Shown: one piece after another, positions 1 to 5,529 of the stretch
How the letters are laid out: every line of letters begins with the position of its first letter
Numbering within the stretch: the first letter of the stretch is position 1
From: Ruminococcaceae bacterium UBA7075
GTDB lineage: Bacteria > Bacillota > Clostridia > Oscillospirales > Acutalibacteraceae
Assembly (NCBI GenBank): GCA_002493635.1
Contig: DKZL01000076.1
Location: forward strand, 1-23,423
Direction of reading: 5' to 3'
Length of the DNA stretch: 23,423 bases
Notes under the pieces: model-generated
Told to the model about the DNA's origin: nothing
Seen by the model: the letters and a program-made list of their open reading frames with translations, nothing else
Databases searched by the model: none
Made by a program: the position numbers and the translations under genes

Positions 1-16
1 GCAGCCCACCGGCTGC
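1..16 (+). repeat. Hairpin repeat core GCAGCC-CACC-GGCTGC, copy A
   Basis: Perfect 6-bp inverted repeat with a CACC loop, followed by a T-rich tract (TTTATTTAT). The same 16-nt core recurs with at most one change at 20738 and 20838. The window begins inside the unit, so any left-hand conserved arm is cut off. It lies just beyond the 3' end of the minus-strand small Cys protein, the same placement copy C has relative to the XRE gene. It could be a terminator-like dispersed repeat. Confidence 0.6.
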
Positions 17-42
17 TTTATTTATAGAAAATATTAATAATT

Positions 43-246
43 TTATAATCTGAAATCGTTTTCGTTATAAGTTGTTTTTATGGTTGTGTGCTTTGGAACA
101 CGGAGCAAAGGGTTATATTTGAATTTTCTGCACTTGTTGTTTTCAAACTGTCTGTTTTTTGAGCAGAATACTATGCCCTGCTCTGATGATGCGTTTGCAC
201 AGTATGAGCAGTTTGGTGTTATATTGGTGCCGAACAGCTTTTTCAT
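43..246 (-). CDS. Small Cys-rich conserved protein (67 aa), putative zinc-binding
   Basis: Short basic protein beginning MKKLFGTN. It has four cysteines in a CxxC...C...C arrangement (C13, C16, C28, C39) and a basic tail (CRKFKYNPLLRVPK). That pattern fits a small zinc-ribbon-like knuckle; no function is known to me, although proteins of this look are common in Clostridia. The start at ATG 246 is chosen because an AGAGGTGAT ribosome site (251-259) precedes it; a GTG at 255 lies inside that site and is unlikely. It is monocistronic and divergent from the pgeF gene 66 bp away. The gene is likely real; the function is unassigned. Confidence 0.72.
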   Translation of the reverse strand: MKKLFGTNITPNCSYCANASSEQGIVFCSKNRQFENNKCRKFKYNPLLRVPKHTTIKTTYNENDFRL

Positions 247-312
247 AAGTATCACCTCTTTTAAAGTATAACATTTATTAATATTTCTTTCAAGTTATTC
301 GGAGGTTTTTAA

Positions 313-1149
313 TTGAATATTAACTCAAAAACTATGAAACTTAATAATACGGACAGTGTTCCGTATCTGACATATAATTCTTTATCAGAAATTAGTTTTA
401 TAAATCACGCATTTTCGACACGTCTCGGCGGAGTATCGCAGGGCGAATTTACCTCGATGAATATGGCATTTAACAGAGGTGACAAGGTTGAGAATGTTAC
501 CGAAAATTATAAACTGTTTTGTAAAAGCGCAGGCTTTGACTATGAAAGTCTTGTTGCCTCAGCACAGGATCACAACACGGTTGTACGTGCGGTGACATCA
601 GCCGACAAGGGTGTTGGCATTTACAAGCCGAGAGATATGCAGAGTGTAGATGCGCTTGTTACAAATGAAAAGGGAGTTACGCTTGTTACCTATTACGCAG
701 ACTGCACACCGCTGTTTTTTGTTGATACAAAAAATAAGGCGATAGGACTTGCTCACGCAGGCTGGAGAGGTACTGTCGGAAGAATCGGCGAAAAAGTCGT
801 TAAGAAAATGGGCGAGATGTACGGAACTGCTCCTGCCGATATTAAAGCGGCTATTGGCCCTGCAATCTCTGTATGCTGTTATGAGGTTGACAAACCGTGT
901 GCGGACAATTTTCTGGCATTTGATGACCTTGATACAGATAAATTTGTGTTCCCAAAAGAGGACGGCAAATTTATGATTGATTTACTTGAAACAAACAGGC
1001 AGATTCTTGTAAAAAGCGGTGTTAAGCCTGACAATATCGCAATCTCGGATTTATGCACAAACTGCAACAGTGAGCTTTTGTGGAGCCACAGGGCAACAAA
1101 AGGTCACAGAGGAACAATGAGTGCATTTATGTGTATTTCTTCTAAATAA
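313..1149 (+). CDS. pgeF: Purine nucleoside phosphorylase / peptidoglycan editing factor PgeF (YfiH, laccase-domain) family
   Basis: 278 aa, full family length. The family's metal/active-site residues are visible: H87 in SAQDHN, C131 in YADC and H148 in AHAGWRG, with the further signatures AAIGPAI and DLCTNC...WSHRA near the C-terminus. Members were annotated as polyphenol oxidases (DUF152). Characterised ones act on purine nucleosides, and some bacterial ones edit UDP-MurNAc precursors. The start is TTG 313, preceded by GGAGG at 301-305 with 7-nt spacing. It is convergent with the pseudouridine synthase, with only 22 bp between stop codons and no obvious terminator. Cytoplasmic; no signal peptide. 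The substrate here is inferred from the family only. Confidence 0.93.
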   Translation: MNINSKTMKLNNTDSVPYLTYNSLSEISFINHAFSTRLGGVSQGEFTSMNMAFNRGDKVENVTENYKLFCKSAGFDYESLVASAQDHNTVVRAVTSADKGVGIYKPRDMQSVDALVTNEKGVTLVTYYADCTPLFFVDTKNKAIGLAHAGWRGTVGRIGEKVVKKMGEMYGTAPADIKAAIGPAISVCCYEVDKPCADNFLAFDDLDTDKFVFPKEDGKFMIDLLETNRQILVKSGVKPDNIAISDLCTNCNSELLWSHRATKGHRGTMSAFMCISSK

Positions 1150-1171
1150 TAATGCATCGATTGAACATTTG

Positions 1172-2131
1172 TTAAGGAGCAAGAAAATCTGAAAATTGTA
1201 TTTTGTCAGTAGAAACTGAAAATTCCCTGCCGTTAAGGTAATTCAATGTACCTGCGTCAGTTGAAAAATTGCAAATCAATTTATAGCTGTAAAGTGCCTG
1301 ATAGTTAAAGCCGTCGGGTGCTTTTTTGTTTTTGCCGTACTTTGTATCGCCCACAAGCGGATGACCGATCGACGCCATATGTGCACGAATCTGATGTGTT
1401 CGACCCGTGTGCAGTTCAACATCAACAAGACTGAATTTTTCGTTTGACTTCAGCACGGTATATTCAGTTATTACTTCCTTTGAGCCTTCGACCTCTGTTT
1501 TGTGAATTCTTACCTTGTTTTTGCTTTCGTTTTTTGTAAGGTAACCGTGCAATACAGCGTGTTTCTTTTCAGGCTTGCCGTAAATAAGGCAAAGGTAGTG
1601 CTTTTCAAGCTCACGGGTTTTCATTTTTGCATTCATCACACGCAGACTTTCAGCATTTTTGGCTGCAATTACTATACCTCCCGTGTTGCGATCAATACGG
1701 TTGACAAGGGCGGGGGCAAATGCTTGTTCCTCTTCGGGATTGTATTCTCCCTTATCGTAAAGATAGTGCTGAACCCGTGCAACGAGAGAGTCAAAGTGAT
1801 AGTTTTTGTCGGGATGAACAATAACTCCGGGTTGTTTGTTGAGCAAAAGAATGTTATCGTCCTCATAGATTATGTCAAGCTTTTTTGGTGCTTTCATAAA
1901 TTCATAATCTTTTTGTGCGGCAGCCTCAAAAAATTCATCCTTTATGTAAAAAGTCAGTATGTCGCCCTCACACAGCATAGTTTGAATATCGCACTTTTTG
2001 CCGTTGACTTTTATGCATTTCTTGCGTATATATTTGTACATAAGTGATTTTGGAAGAGTTTTAAAGTTCTTTTGAAGAAATTTATCCAAACGCTGGTTGG
2101 CGTCATTCTTTTTGATTTCAAGTGTTCTCAT
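1172..2131 (-). CDS. RluA-family 23S rRNA pseudouridine synthase
   Basis: 319 aa from ATG 2131. An N-terminal S4 RNA-binding domain (about residues 1-65: NQRLDKFL...IKVNGKK) is followed by the RluA catalytic domain. The catalytic Asp is D147 in NRIDRNTGG, a variant of the usual HRLDRxTSG in which His becomes Asn and Ser becomes Gly. The later motifs ELHTGRTHQIRAHMASIGHPLVGDTKYG are intact. It isomerises uridine in rRNA; the target position (RluC- or RluD-like) cannot be told from sequence. The open frame extends 12 codons upstream, but AGAGGGTA lies 5 nt before ATG 2131 and the extension is made of a TATACAC repeat, so the shorter start is chosen. Confidence 0.92.
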   Translation of the reverse strand: MRTLEIKKNDANQRLDKFLQKNFKTLPKSLMYKYIRKKCIKVNGKKCDIQTMLCEGDILTFYIKDEFFEAAAQKDYEFMKAPKKLDIIYEDDNILLLNKQPGVIVHPDKNYHFDSLVARVQHYLYDKGEYNPEEEQAFAPALVNRIDRNTGGIVIAAKNAESLRVMNAKMKTRELEKHYLCLIYGKPEKKHAVLHGYLTKNESKNKVRIHKTEVEGSKEVITEYTVLKSNEKFSLVDVELHTGRTHQIRAHMASIGHPLVGDTKYGKNKKAPDGFNYQALYSYKLICNFSTDAGTLNYLNGREFSVSTDKIQFSDFLAP

Positions 2132-2251
2132 ACGATACCCTCTAAGTTCTATATACACTATATACACTGATTTTATATTAATTCATAAGAAATTTCAACC
2201 TGTTTTCTCACATATATTCGTTTTGTGTATAAAATGTTAGAGGGTGATACG

Positions 2252-2395
2252 ATGAACTGTCACACACAAAGAGTTAAGTCGGCGGTATGTTTTGGTGCAG
2301 GGTTGCTTATAGCATCGCTCTTGCCGTCGGAATGGGTGCTGATTGTAGCAGCCGGAGCACTTGTTATTGTAAGCTTATCTTGTGTACGGAGGTAA
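2252..2395 (+). CDS. 47-aa hydrophobic membrane peptide upstream of spoVM
   Basis: Small gene with an AGAGGGTGAT ribosome site (2240-2248) and ATG 2252. The product has a short basic N-terminus (MNCHTQRVK), a hydrophobic stretch of about 30 residues that could span the membrane once or form a hairpin, and a CVRR end. Its last codons CGG AGG TAA supply the ribosome site of the following spoVM gene, only 5 nt before that gene's ATG, so the two are surely co-translated. By context it is likely a forespore or mother-cell membrane peptide, but I do not recognise a named family. A weak SigE-like -10 (TATAAAAT, 2228-2235) lies upstream with CATATAT at 2211, but the spacing is short. Confidence 0.6.
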   Translation: MNCHTQRVKSAVCFGAGLLIASLLPSEWVLIVAAGALVIVSLSCVRR

Positions 2396-2400
2396 TTACT

Positions 2401-2487
2401 ATGAAGGTCATACTTATTCAAAATCCAAAATTTATTTCGGCAATACTTAGAAAAATTTACGGAATAAAAAAAGAAACGCAAAAATAA
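2401..2487 (+). CDS. spoVM: Stage V sporulation protein M (SpoVM), 28 aa
   Basis: 28-residue amphipathic peptide. Aligned with the 26-aa B. subtilis SpoVM it keeps M1-K2, I6, P9, K10, F11, I15, R17 and G21, including the helix-breaking P9. In B. subtilis SpoVM recognises the convex forespore membrane, anchors SpoIVA and starts coat assembly. GGAGG at 2388-2392 inside the upstream gene gives it a strong start. It is followed by a strong terminator at 2543. The lysine-rich C-terminus (KKETQK) is longer than in Bacillus. Assignment rests on the pattern and length; no search was run. It is short enough to be missed by default gene callers. Confidence 0.8.
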   Translation: MKVILIQNPKFISAILRKIYGIKKETQK

Positions 2488-2542
2488 AATTATTGAAGTA
2501 TAATATTATTTGGCTATTATTTACAAATTTTTTTTAAAAAAA

Positions 2543-2588
2543 GGTGTGCATTGCAACAAAAAGCATTGCGCATCTTATTTTTTTATTG
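2543..2588 (+). terminator. Rho-independent terminator after spoVM
   Basis: 12-bp stem with one mismatch and two G-U pairs (GGTGTGCATTGC 2543-2554 with GCATTGCGCATC 2563-2574), an A-rich 8-nt loop, then a T-rich tail (TTATTTTTTTATT). Confidence 0.85.
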
Positions 2589-2614
2589 TAATTTGTTGTA
2601 ATTATAGATATAAT
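2586..2614 (+). promoter_or_regulatory. Candidate SigA promoter for the frameshifted secreted-protein gene
   Basis: TTGTAA (2586-2591), 17-nt spacer, TATAAT (2609-2614). The -10 is perfect and the -35 matches 4 of 6. It overlaps the T-tract of the preceding terminator and lies about 60 bp before the ATG at 2675. Confidence 0.5.
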
Positions 2615-2674
2615 TTAAGTGATATGGCTTGATTAAAAAATGAGAGCCAGTAAAATTTAGAAGGTAAATTAACG

Positions 2675-3170
2675 ATGAAAAGTACAAAAAGATTCATAAG
2701 TGTTGTTCTTGTTTTAATGAAGCTTATGATAAGCGTTGCAGCAACAGTGTCTGTAAACGCTTCAACAGGTAAGTTGTGCGATTATTATGCAACTAATCCG
2801 AATAATATGGCAGATGGTAAATACAACCGATACCTGGGCACGTGAAGGAGACGGATCTTTGTCCGACGGCGGACGAGTTCTTGATGTTCCGCTTATCCTT
2901 GCACTCAGTATCGACCCTTCAAGCACTTCAATTTCTGCTTTGAATACAGAAGGCGGTGCTATCTGGGGCAAGCTGAATACAATTAAGTTTGATACACATG
3001 TTGACCGTTTGCTTTATATGAGCGGTAAGCCCGGTCTTGGCGAACCTGCAATGTTCACAGCAGTTGACGCTAAAGGCAATACAAATTATACAACCGGCTG
3101 CAATTTGTTCAATACTTCAGGTATTGAATATAAAATGGCAGAGGGTAATATGTGCAGCAAGGTTAAATAA
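2675..3170 (+). pseudogene. Secreted protein of unknown family, interrupted by a +1 frameshift
   Basis: ATG 2675 has an AGAAGG site upstream and encodes a typical signal peptide (MKSTKRF, hydrophobic core, VNA-S cleavage region near residue 30), then stops at TGA 2843-2845. The rest continues in the next frame, open from 2757 to the TAA ending at 3170. That part reads TWAREGDGSLSDGG..., a folded-looking domain of about 120 residues with no transmembrane segment. The two frames overlap between 2757 and 2842, so one extra base in that interval would join them into a protein of about 164 aa. I do not recognise the domain. It is a decayed gene, a phase-variable one, or a sequencing error; there is no slippery homopolymer in the overlap to suggest programmed shifting. 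Confidence 0.65.
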
Positions 3171-3194
3171 TTTTAATTTTTTTAAAATTAATTG

Positions 3195-3223
3195 TTGACA
3201 AAAAGATTTACTTGTGGTAGAAT
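3195..3223 (+). promoter_or_regulatory. Strong SigA promoter of the tRNA cluster
   Basis: Perfect TTGACA (3195-3200), 17-nt spacer, TAGAAT (3218-3223). It is 26 bp upstream of the first tRNA-Ser. Confidence 0.85.
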
Positions 3224-3249
3224 AATTCTTGCTGAAAGACGGCATATAC

Positions 3250-3338
3250 GGAGAGGTGTCCGAGTGGTTTAAGGAGCTAGTCTTGAAAACTAGTGATCCC
3301 GCGAGGGACCAAGGGTTCGAATCCCTTCCTCTCCGCCA
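3250..3338 (+). tRNA. tRNA-Ser(UGA)
   Basis: Acceptor GGAGAGG (3250-3256) pairs with CCTCTCC (3328-3334). The anticodon stem CTAGT/ACTAG encloses loop CTTGAAA, so the anticodon is TGA. It has a long class II variable arm (GATCCCGCGAGGGACC), a GGTTCGAATCC T-arm, discriminator G and an encoded CCA. Confidence 0.97.
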
Positions 3339-3372
3339 TTTTTATTTATATTTTAAATACACTTAACTACAC

Positions 3373-3462
3373 GGAGGATTACTCAAGTGGTTAAGAGGCT
3401 CCCCTGCTAAGGGAGTAGGTCGCTAACGCGGCGCGAGGGTTCAAATCCCTTGTCCTCCGCCA
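3373..3462 (+). tRNA. tRNA-Ser(GCU)
   Basis: Acceptor GGAGGAT pairs with GTCCTCC. Anticodon stem CTCCC/GGGAG encloses loop CTGCTAA, so the anticodon is GCT. Long variable arm, GGTTCAAATCC T-arm, discriminator G and encoded CCA. It sits 34 bp after the first tRNA-Ser and probably shares its promoter. Confidence 0.97.
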
Positions 3463-3495
3463 AACCCGTCTTTTATTTAAGACGGGTTTATTTTT
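3462..3495 (+). terminator. Terminator of the tRNA-Ser pair
   Basis: AAACCCGTCTT (3462-3472) pairs perfectly with AAGACGGGTTT (3479-3489), loop TTATTT, followed by ATTTTTA. Confidence 0.88.
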
Positions 3496-3568
3496 ACTTT
3501 TCTATACGTACTGCTTTGTATAGCTTATTCTGGCAGTCATTTGAAGTAAAACAAATAAAACTAAATAT

Positions 3569-3607
3569 GCGGGTGTGGCGGAATTGGCAGACGCGCTAGA
3601 TTTAGGT
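3569..3607 (+). pseudogene. tRNA-Leu 5' half, copy 1 (ends at the anticodon loop)
   Basis: Bases 3569-3607 match the first 39 nt of the intact tRNA-Leu at 4110 with one change in the acceptor stem (T for C at base 6). They include the D-arm, 5' anticodon stem and loop TTTAGGT. Homology stops exactly at the 3' end of the anticodon loop. The sequence then continues as CACGCTACCTCAG, which is not tRNA-like and is shared with copy 2. There is no 3' half, so it cannot make a tRNA. Confidence 0.85.
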
Positions 3608-3632
3608 CACGCTACCTCAGCGGAGAAATAAA

Positions 3633-3962
3633 ATGAAATGGTATGAGAACTATAATAAGTTCTTTGAAATTTTTAATAACAGTGGAATCGCTGTTGATGA
3701 AACTGCTTTCTATTTTAAAACAGATATAAACGAAAAAGAACATTATATAGGATTTATTTCTAAACAAGACAAACCATATTGGGCAGGATATTGCGATATC
3801 ACTAATGGTTGTGCTTTTAAAACAGCAGAAGAATTATTTAATGCAAAGATATATGATGGTAAATCAATAAAAGAAAGATGGAATCAAATTGTAATTATCC
3901 AAATAAGCGGAATTCCTGTCGAAGATTGGGATATTGTTTGTTTAAGGGAAAGAATTGAATAA
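3633..3962 (+). CDS. Orphan 109-aa protein inside the tRNA cluster
   Basis: Soluble, acidic/aromatic protein starting MKWYENYNKFFEIF, with no signal peptide or membrane segment and no motif I can name. Size and composition resemble small cytosolic proteins of accessory loci, such as immunity or antitoxin types, but that is only a resemblance. The only leader between it and the tRNA-Leu half is the 25-nt junction sequence, which contains GGAG (3622-3625) 7 nt before ATG 3633, so the junction itself provides the ribosome site. The codons are more A/T-rich (AAA, ATA, TTA) than those of the housekeeping genes downstream, suggesting acquisition. A short hairpin with TTTT follows at 3972. Confidence 0.68.
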   Translation: MKWYENYNKFFEIFNNSGIAVDETAFYFKTDINEKEHYIGFISKQDKPYWAGYCDITNGCAFKTAEELFNAKIYDGKSIKERWNQIVIIQISGIPVEDWDIVCLRERIE

Positions 3963-3971
3963 CAGATATAT

Positions 3972-3994
3972 ATCGGGTTTTGCGACCTGATTTT
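3972..3994 (+). terminator. Probable terminator after the 109-aa gene
   Basis: ATCGGGT (3972-3978) pairs with ACCTGAT (3985-3991, one G-U), loop TTTGCG, then TTTTATATATTT. The flanking AT-rich arms can extend the stem. Confidence 0.5.
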
Positions 3995-4002
3995 ATATAT
4001 TT

Positions 4003-4041
4003 GCAGGTGTGGTGGAATTGGCAGACACGATAGATTTCGGT
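4003..4041 (+). pseudogene. tRNA-Leu 5' half, copy 2 (diverged)
   Basis: Second 39-nt tRNA-Leu 5' half, differing from copy 1 at five positions (for example GCAGGTG, TGGTGG, ACACGA, TTTCGGT). These changes break the D-stem and anticodon. It ends at the same base as copy 1 and is followed by the same CACGCTACCTCAG. After CAG the two copies diverge, and only about 55 bp separate it from the intact tRNA-Leu. It is a degenerate relic. Confidence 0.8.
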
Positions 4042-4109
4042 CACGCTACCTCAGTGAAACAATTTAATATATTGATTTTCGCAAGTTTAACTTGTTGAAA
4101 TACACACGT

Positions 4110-4194
4110 GCGGGCGTGGCGGAATTGGCAGACGCGCTAGATTTAGGTTCTAGTGTCAACCGATGTGCAGGTTCAAGTCCTGTCGCCCGCACCA
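4110..4194 (+). tRNA. tRNA-Leu(UAG)
   Basis: Acceptor GCGGGCG pairs with CGCCCGC. Anticodon stem CTAGA/TCTAG encloses loop TTTAGGT, so the anticodon is TAG. Class II variable arm (TGTCAACCGATGTGC), GGTTCAAGTCC T-arm, discriminator A and encoded CCA. No clear promoter lies in the 55 bp before it, so it may be read from upstream through the two tRNA-half relics. Confidence 0.96.
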
Positions 4195-4204
4195 AACGAA
4201 AATA

Positions 4205-4250
4205 ATCCGAACCTTACTCCTATTGGAGATGGGTTCGGATTTGTCTATTA
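4205..4250 (+). terminator. Terminator after tRNA-Leu
   Basis: ATCCGAACC (4205-4213) pairs with GGTTCGGAT (4232-4240). An inner CTCC/GGAG stem (4217-4228) is nested in the loop, and TTGTCTATTATTT follows. Confidence 0.75.
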
Positions 4251-4310
4251 TTTCCAATATCCTAACTTTAACAGCAAAATCAATAAATATATTTTTTATG
4301 AAATTTGAAC

Positions 4311-4346
4311 CAAGGCAGAGAGCTTACACATATACTCTCTGCCTTG
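4311..4346 (+). terminator. 12-bp perfect hairpin, probably a terminator
   Basis: CAAGGCAGAGAG (4311-4322) pairs perfectly with CTCTCTGCCTTG (4335-4346), loop of 12 nt, followed on the plus strand by ATTTTATGCTATATTTTT. It is also just past the stop of the minus-strand fragment, so it may serve both directions. Confidence 0.6.
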
Positions 4347-4361
4347 ATTTTATGCTATATT
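4347..4361 (+). repeat. 15-bp direct repeat, left copy
   Basis: ATTTTATGCTATATT, identical to 5496-5510. Both copies directly follow a hairpin whose right arm contains GCC, and the pair encloses the truncated hydrolase gene. Confidence 0.55.
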
Positions 4362-4520
4362 TTTATGATTAGCTTGATTCTCTTTTTCTCTCTGCTGTTT
4401 CCACTCCTCATATTCCCTATTGCCTTCCTCGGTTTCAAAGAAAGCAATTATATCAGGCAGGAAACAGTTTGCCAGCTTTTCAAGTTCGTGCTTTGGAATA
4501 TCGCTTTTATGTGCCGACAT
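4350..4520 (-). pseudogene. Fragment of a small mobile-element-associated ORF (56 aa)
   Basis: The minus-strand frame from ATG 4520 reads MSAHKSDIPKHELEK..., then an acidic helical segment with FFETEEGNREYEEW and a charged tail. I recall many short Firmicutes proteins of this pattern (HELEKLARxLLPEI...FFESEEGxREF) next to site-specific recombinases in integrative elements; this is recall, not a search. No ribosome site precedes the ATG, and the frame runs head-on into the N-terminus of the DUF3089 hydrolase gene, overlapping its first codons. That suggests the element's end was joined to a broken host gene near 4510-4530. Confidence 0.5.
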
Positions 4521-5419
4521 ATGGCTATTCGGATAACACAAATTGGGCATATTTTGAAAATAACTCAGCGGATAAGACCGCAGATGTTTTCTTTGTGTGT
4601 CCGACCGTTTATTTTGGCGCTGAAGATTCATACAATATGAATCTTACAGATACAGAAACAAAAGCAAATTTTCTTGGTGCGATAAATATGGAAAAAGGAA
4701 TTTATGACAGCGACAGTCGATTTTTTTCACCGTATTACCGTCAGGTGGGTTTGAATGTTTACTCAATGGAAGCAGATGAACGTGAGCAGTATCTCAAGCT
4801 TGCGTTTGATGATGTAAAAAATGCTTTTGAATATTATTATGACAACTGCAATGAAGGCAGACCTATTATACTTGCGGGCTTTTCACAGGGTGCTGATATG
4901 TGCATAAGACTTTTGAAGGAGTGCTTTGAGGATAAGGATATGCAAAGTCAGCTTGTAGCTTGCTATGCAATCGGATGGAGCATTACGGAGGAAGAAATTG
5001 AAGAATATCCTCAGCTTAAATTTGCAGAGGGGGAAAGCGATACAGGAGTTATTATTTCCTTTAACAGCGAAGCTGAAAATATTAATGATTCGCTTACAAT
5101 TCCCAATGGAACCAAAACTCTTACTATAAATCCGCTTAACTGGAAAACAGATTCAACTCTTGCAGATAAAAATCTTAACCTTGGAGCGTGTTTTACCGAC
5201 TATGACGGCAACATCACCAAAGAAATCAATAACCTTACAGGTGCATATATTGATGATGTGAGAGGTGCTTTAAAGGTTACAGATGTAACGGCAGAAGAAT
5301 ACCCTGCCGGACTTGATATATTTGAAGACGGTATTTATCATCACTATGATTATCAATTTTTCTATCGTAATTTACAGAATAATGTTCAAGTACGGCTAAA
5401 TGCTTATCAGTCGAAATAA
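4469..5419 (+). CDS. DUF3089-family alpha/beta hydrolase, 5'-truncated
   Basis: 316 aa from a TTG. The family's opening motif YSDNTNWAYFE comes at about residue 20, followed by DVFFVCPTVYF and the nucleophile elbow AGFSQGAD with S139. A late HHYDYQFFYRNLQNNV region fits the catalytic His area. DUF3089 proteins are usually secreted or lipoprotein hydrolases; here the expected signal peptide is absent. The first 15-20 codons lie in sequence belonging to the opposite-strand mobile-element fragment and are probably not native. AGGAAACAG before the TTG is a poor ribosome site. The catalytic part looks intact, so it may be a recently broken gene or a cytosolic relic. Substrate unknown. Confidence 0.75.
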   Translation: MPAFQVRALEYRFYVPTYGYSDNTNWAYFENNSADKTADVFFVCPTVYFGAEDSYNMNLTDTETKANFLGAINMEKGIYDSDSRFFSPYYRQVGLNVYSMEADEREQYLKLAFDDVKNAFEYYYDNCNEGRPIILAGFSQGADMCIRLLKECFEDKDMQSQLVACYAIGWSITEEEIEEYPQLKFAEGESDTGVIISFNSEAENINDSLTIPNGTKTLTINPLNWKTDSTLADKNLNLGACFTDYDGNITKEINNLTGAYIDDVRGALKVTDVTAEEYPAGLDIFEDGIYHHYDYQFFYRNLQNNVQVRLNAYQSK

Positions 5420-5457
5420 AGGAAAAGAACATTTTCGGCTTACAGATTAAAAGAAAA

Positions 5458-5493
5458 GGCATACACACAATCAAAACAGAAAGTGTGTATGCC
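5458..5493. terminator. Bidirectional terminator between the hydrolase and the PurF-like gene
   Basis: GGCATACACAC (5458-5468) pairs perfectly with GTGTGTATGCC (5483-5493). On the minus strand the stem is followed by TTTTCTTTT, good for the PurF-like gene. On the plus strand it is followed by ATATTTTATG, serving the hydrolase. Confidence 0.8.
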
Positions 5494-5495
5494 AT

Positions 5496-5510
5496 ATTTT
5501 ATGCTATATT
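5496..5510 (+). repeat. 15-bp direct repeat, right copy
   Basis: ATTTTATGCTATATT, identical to 4347-4361. See the left copy. Confidence 0.55.
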
Positions 5511-5529
5511 CAATATTAAACAATAAAAT

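Noticed and set aside
2132..2167. 12-codon extension of the pseudouridine synthase (MYIVYIELRGYR)
   Set aside because: It is encoded by a TATACAC repeat with no ribosome site, whereas AGAGGGTA precedes ATG 2131.
3569..4194. tRNA-Leu halves as a split or trans-spliced tRNA
   Set aside because: Both relics are 5' halves, no separate 3' half exists, and an intact tRNA-Leu lies next to them.
4163..4640. Plus-strand open frames across tRNA-Leu and the 4311 hairpin
   Set aside because: They run through the tRNA 3' half and terminators, lack ribosome sites and show no recognisable domain.
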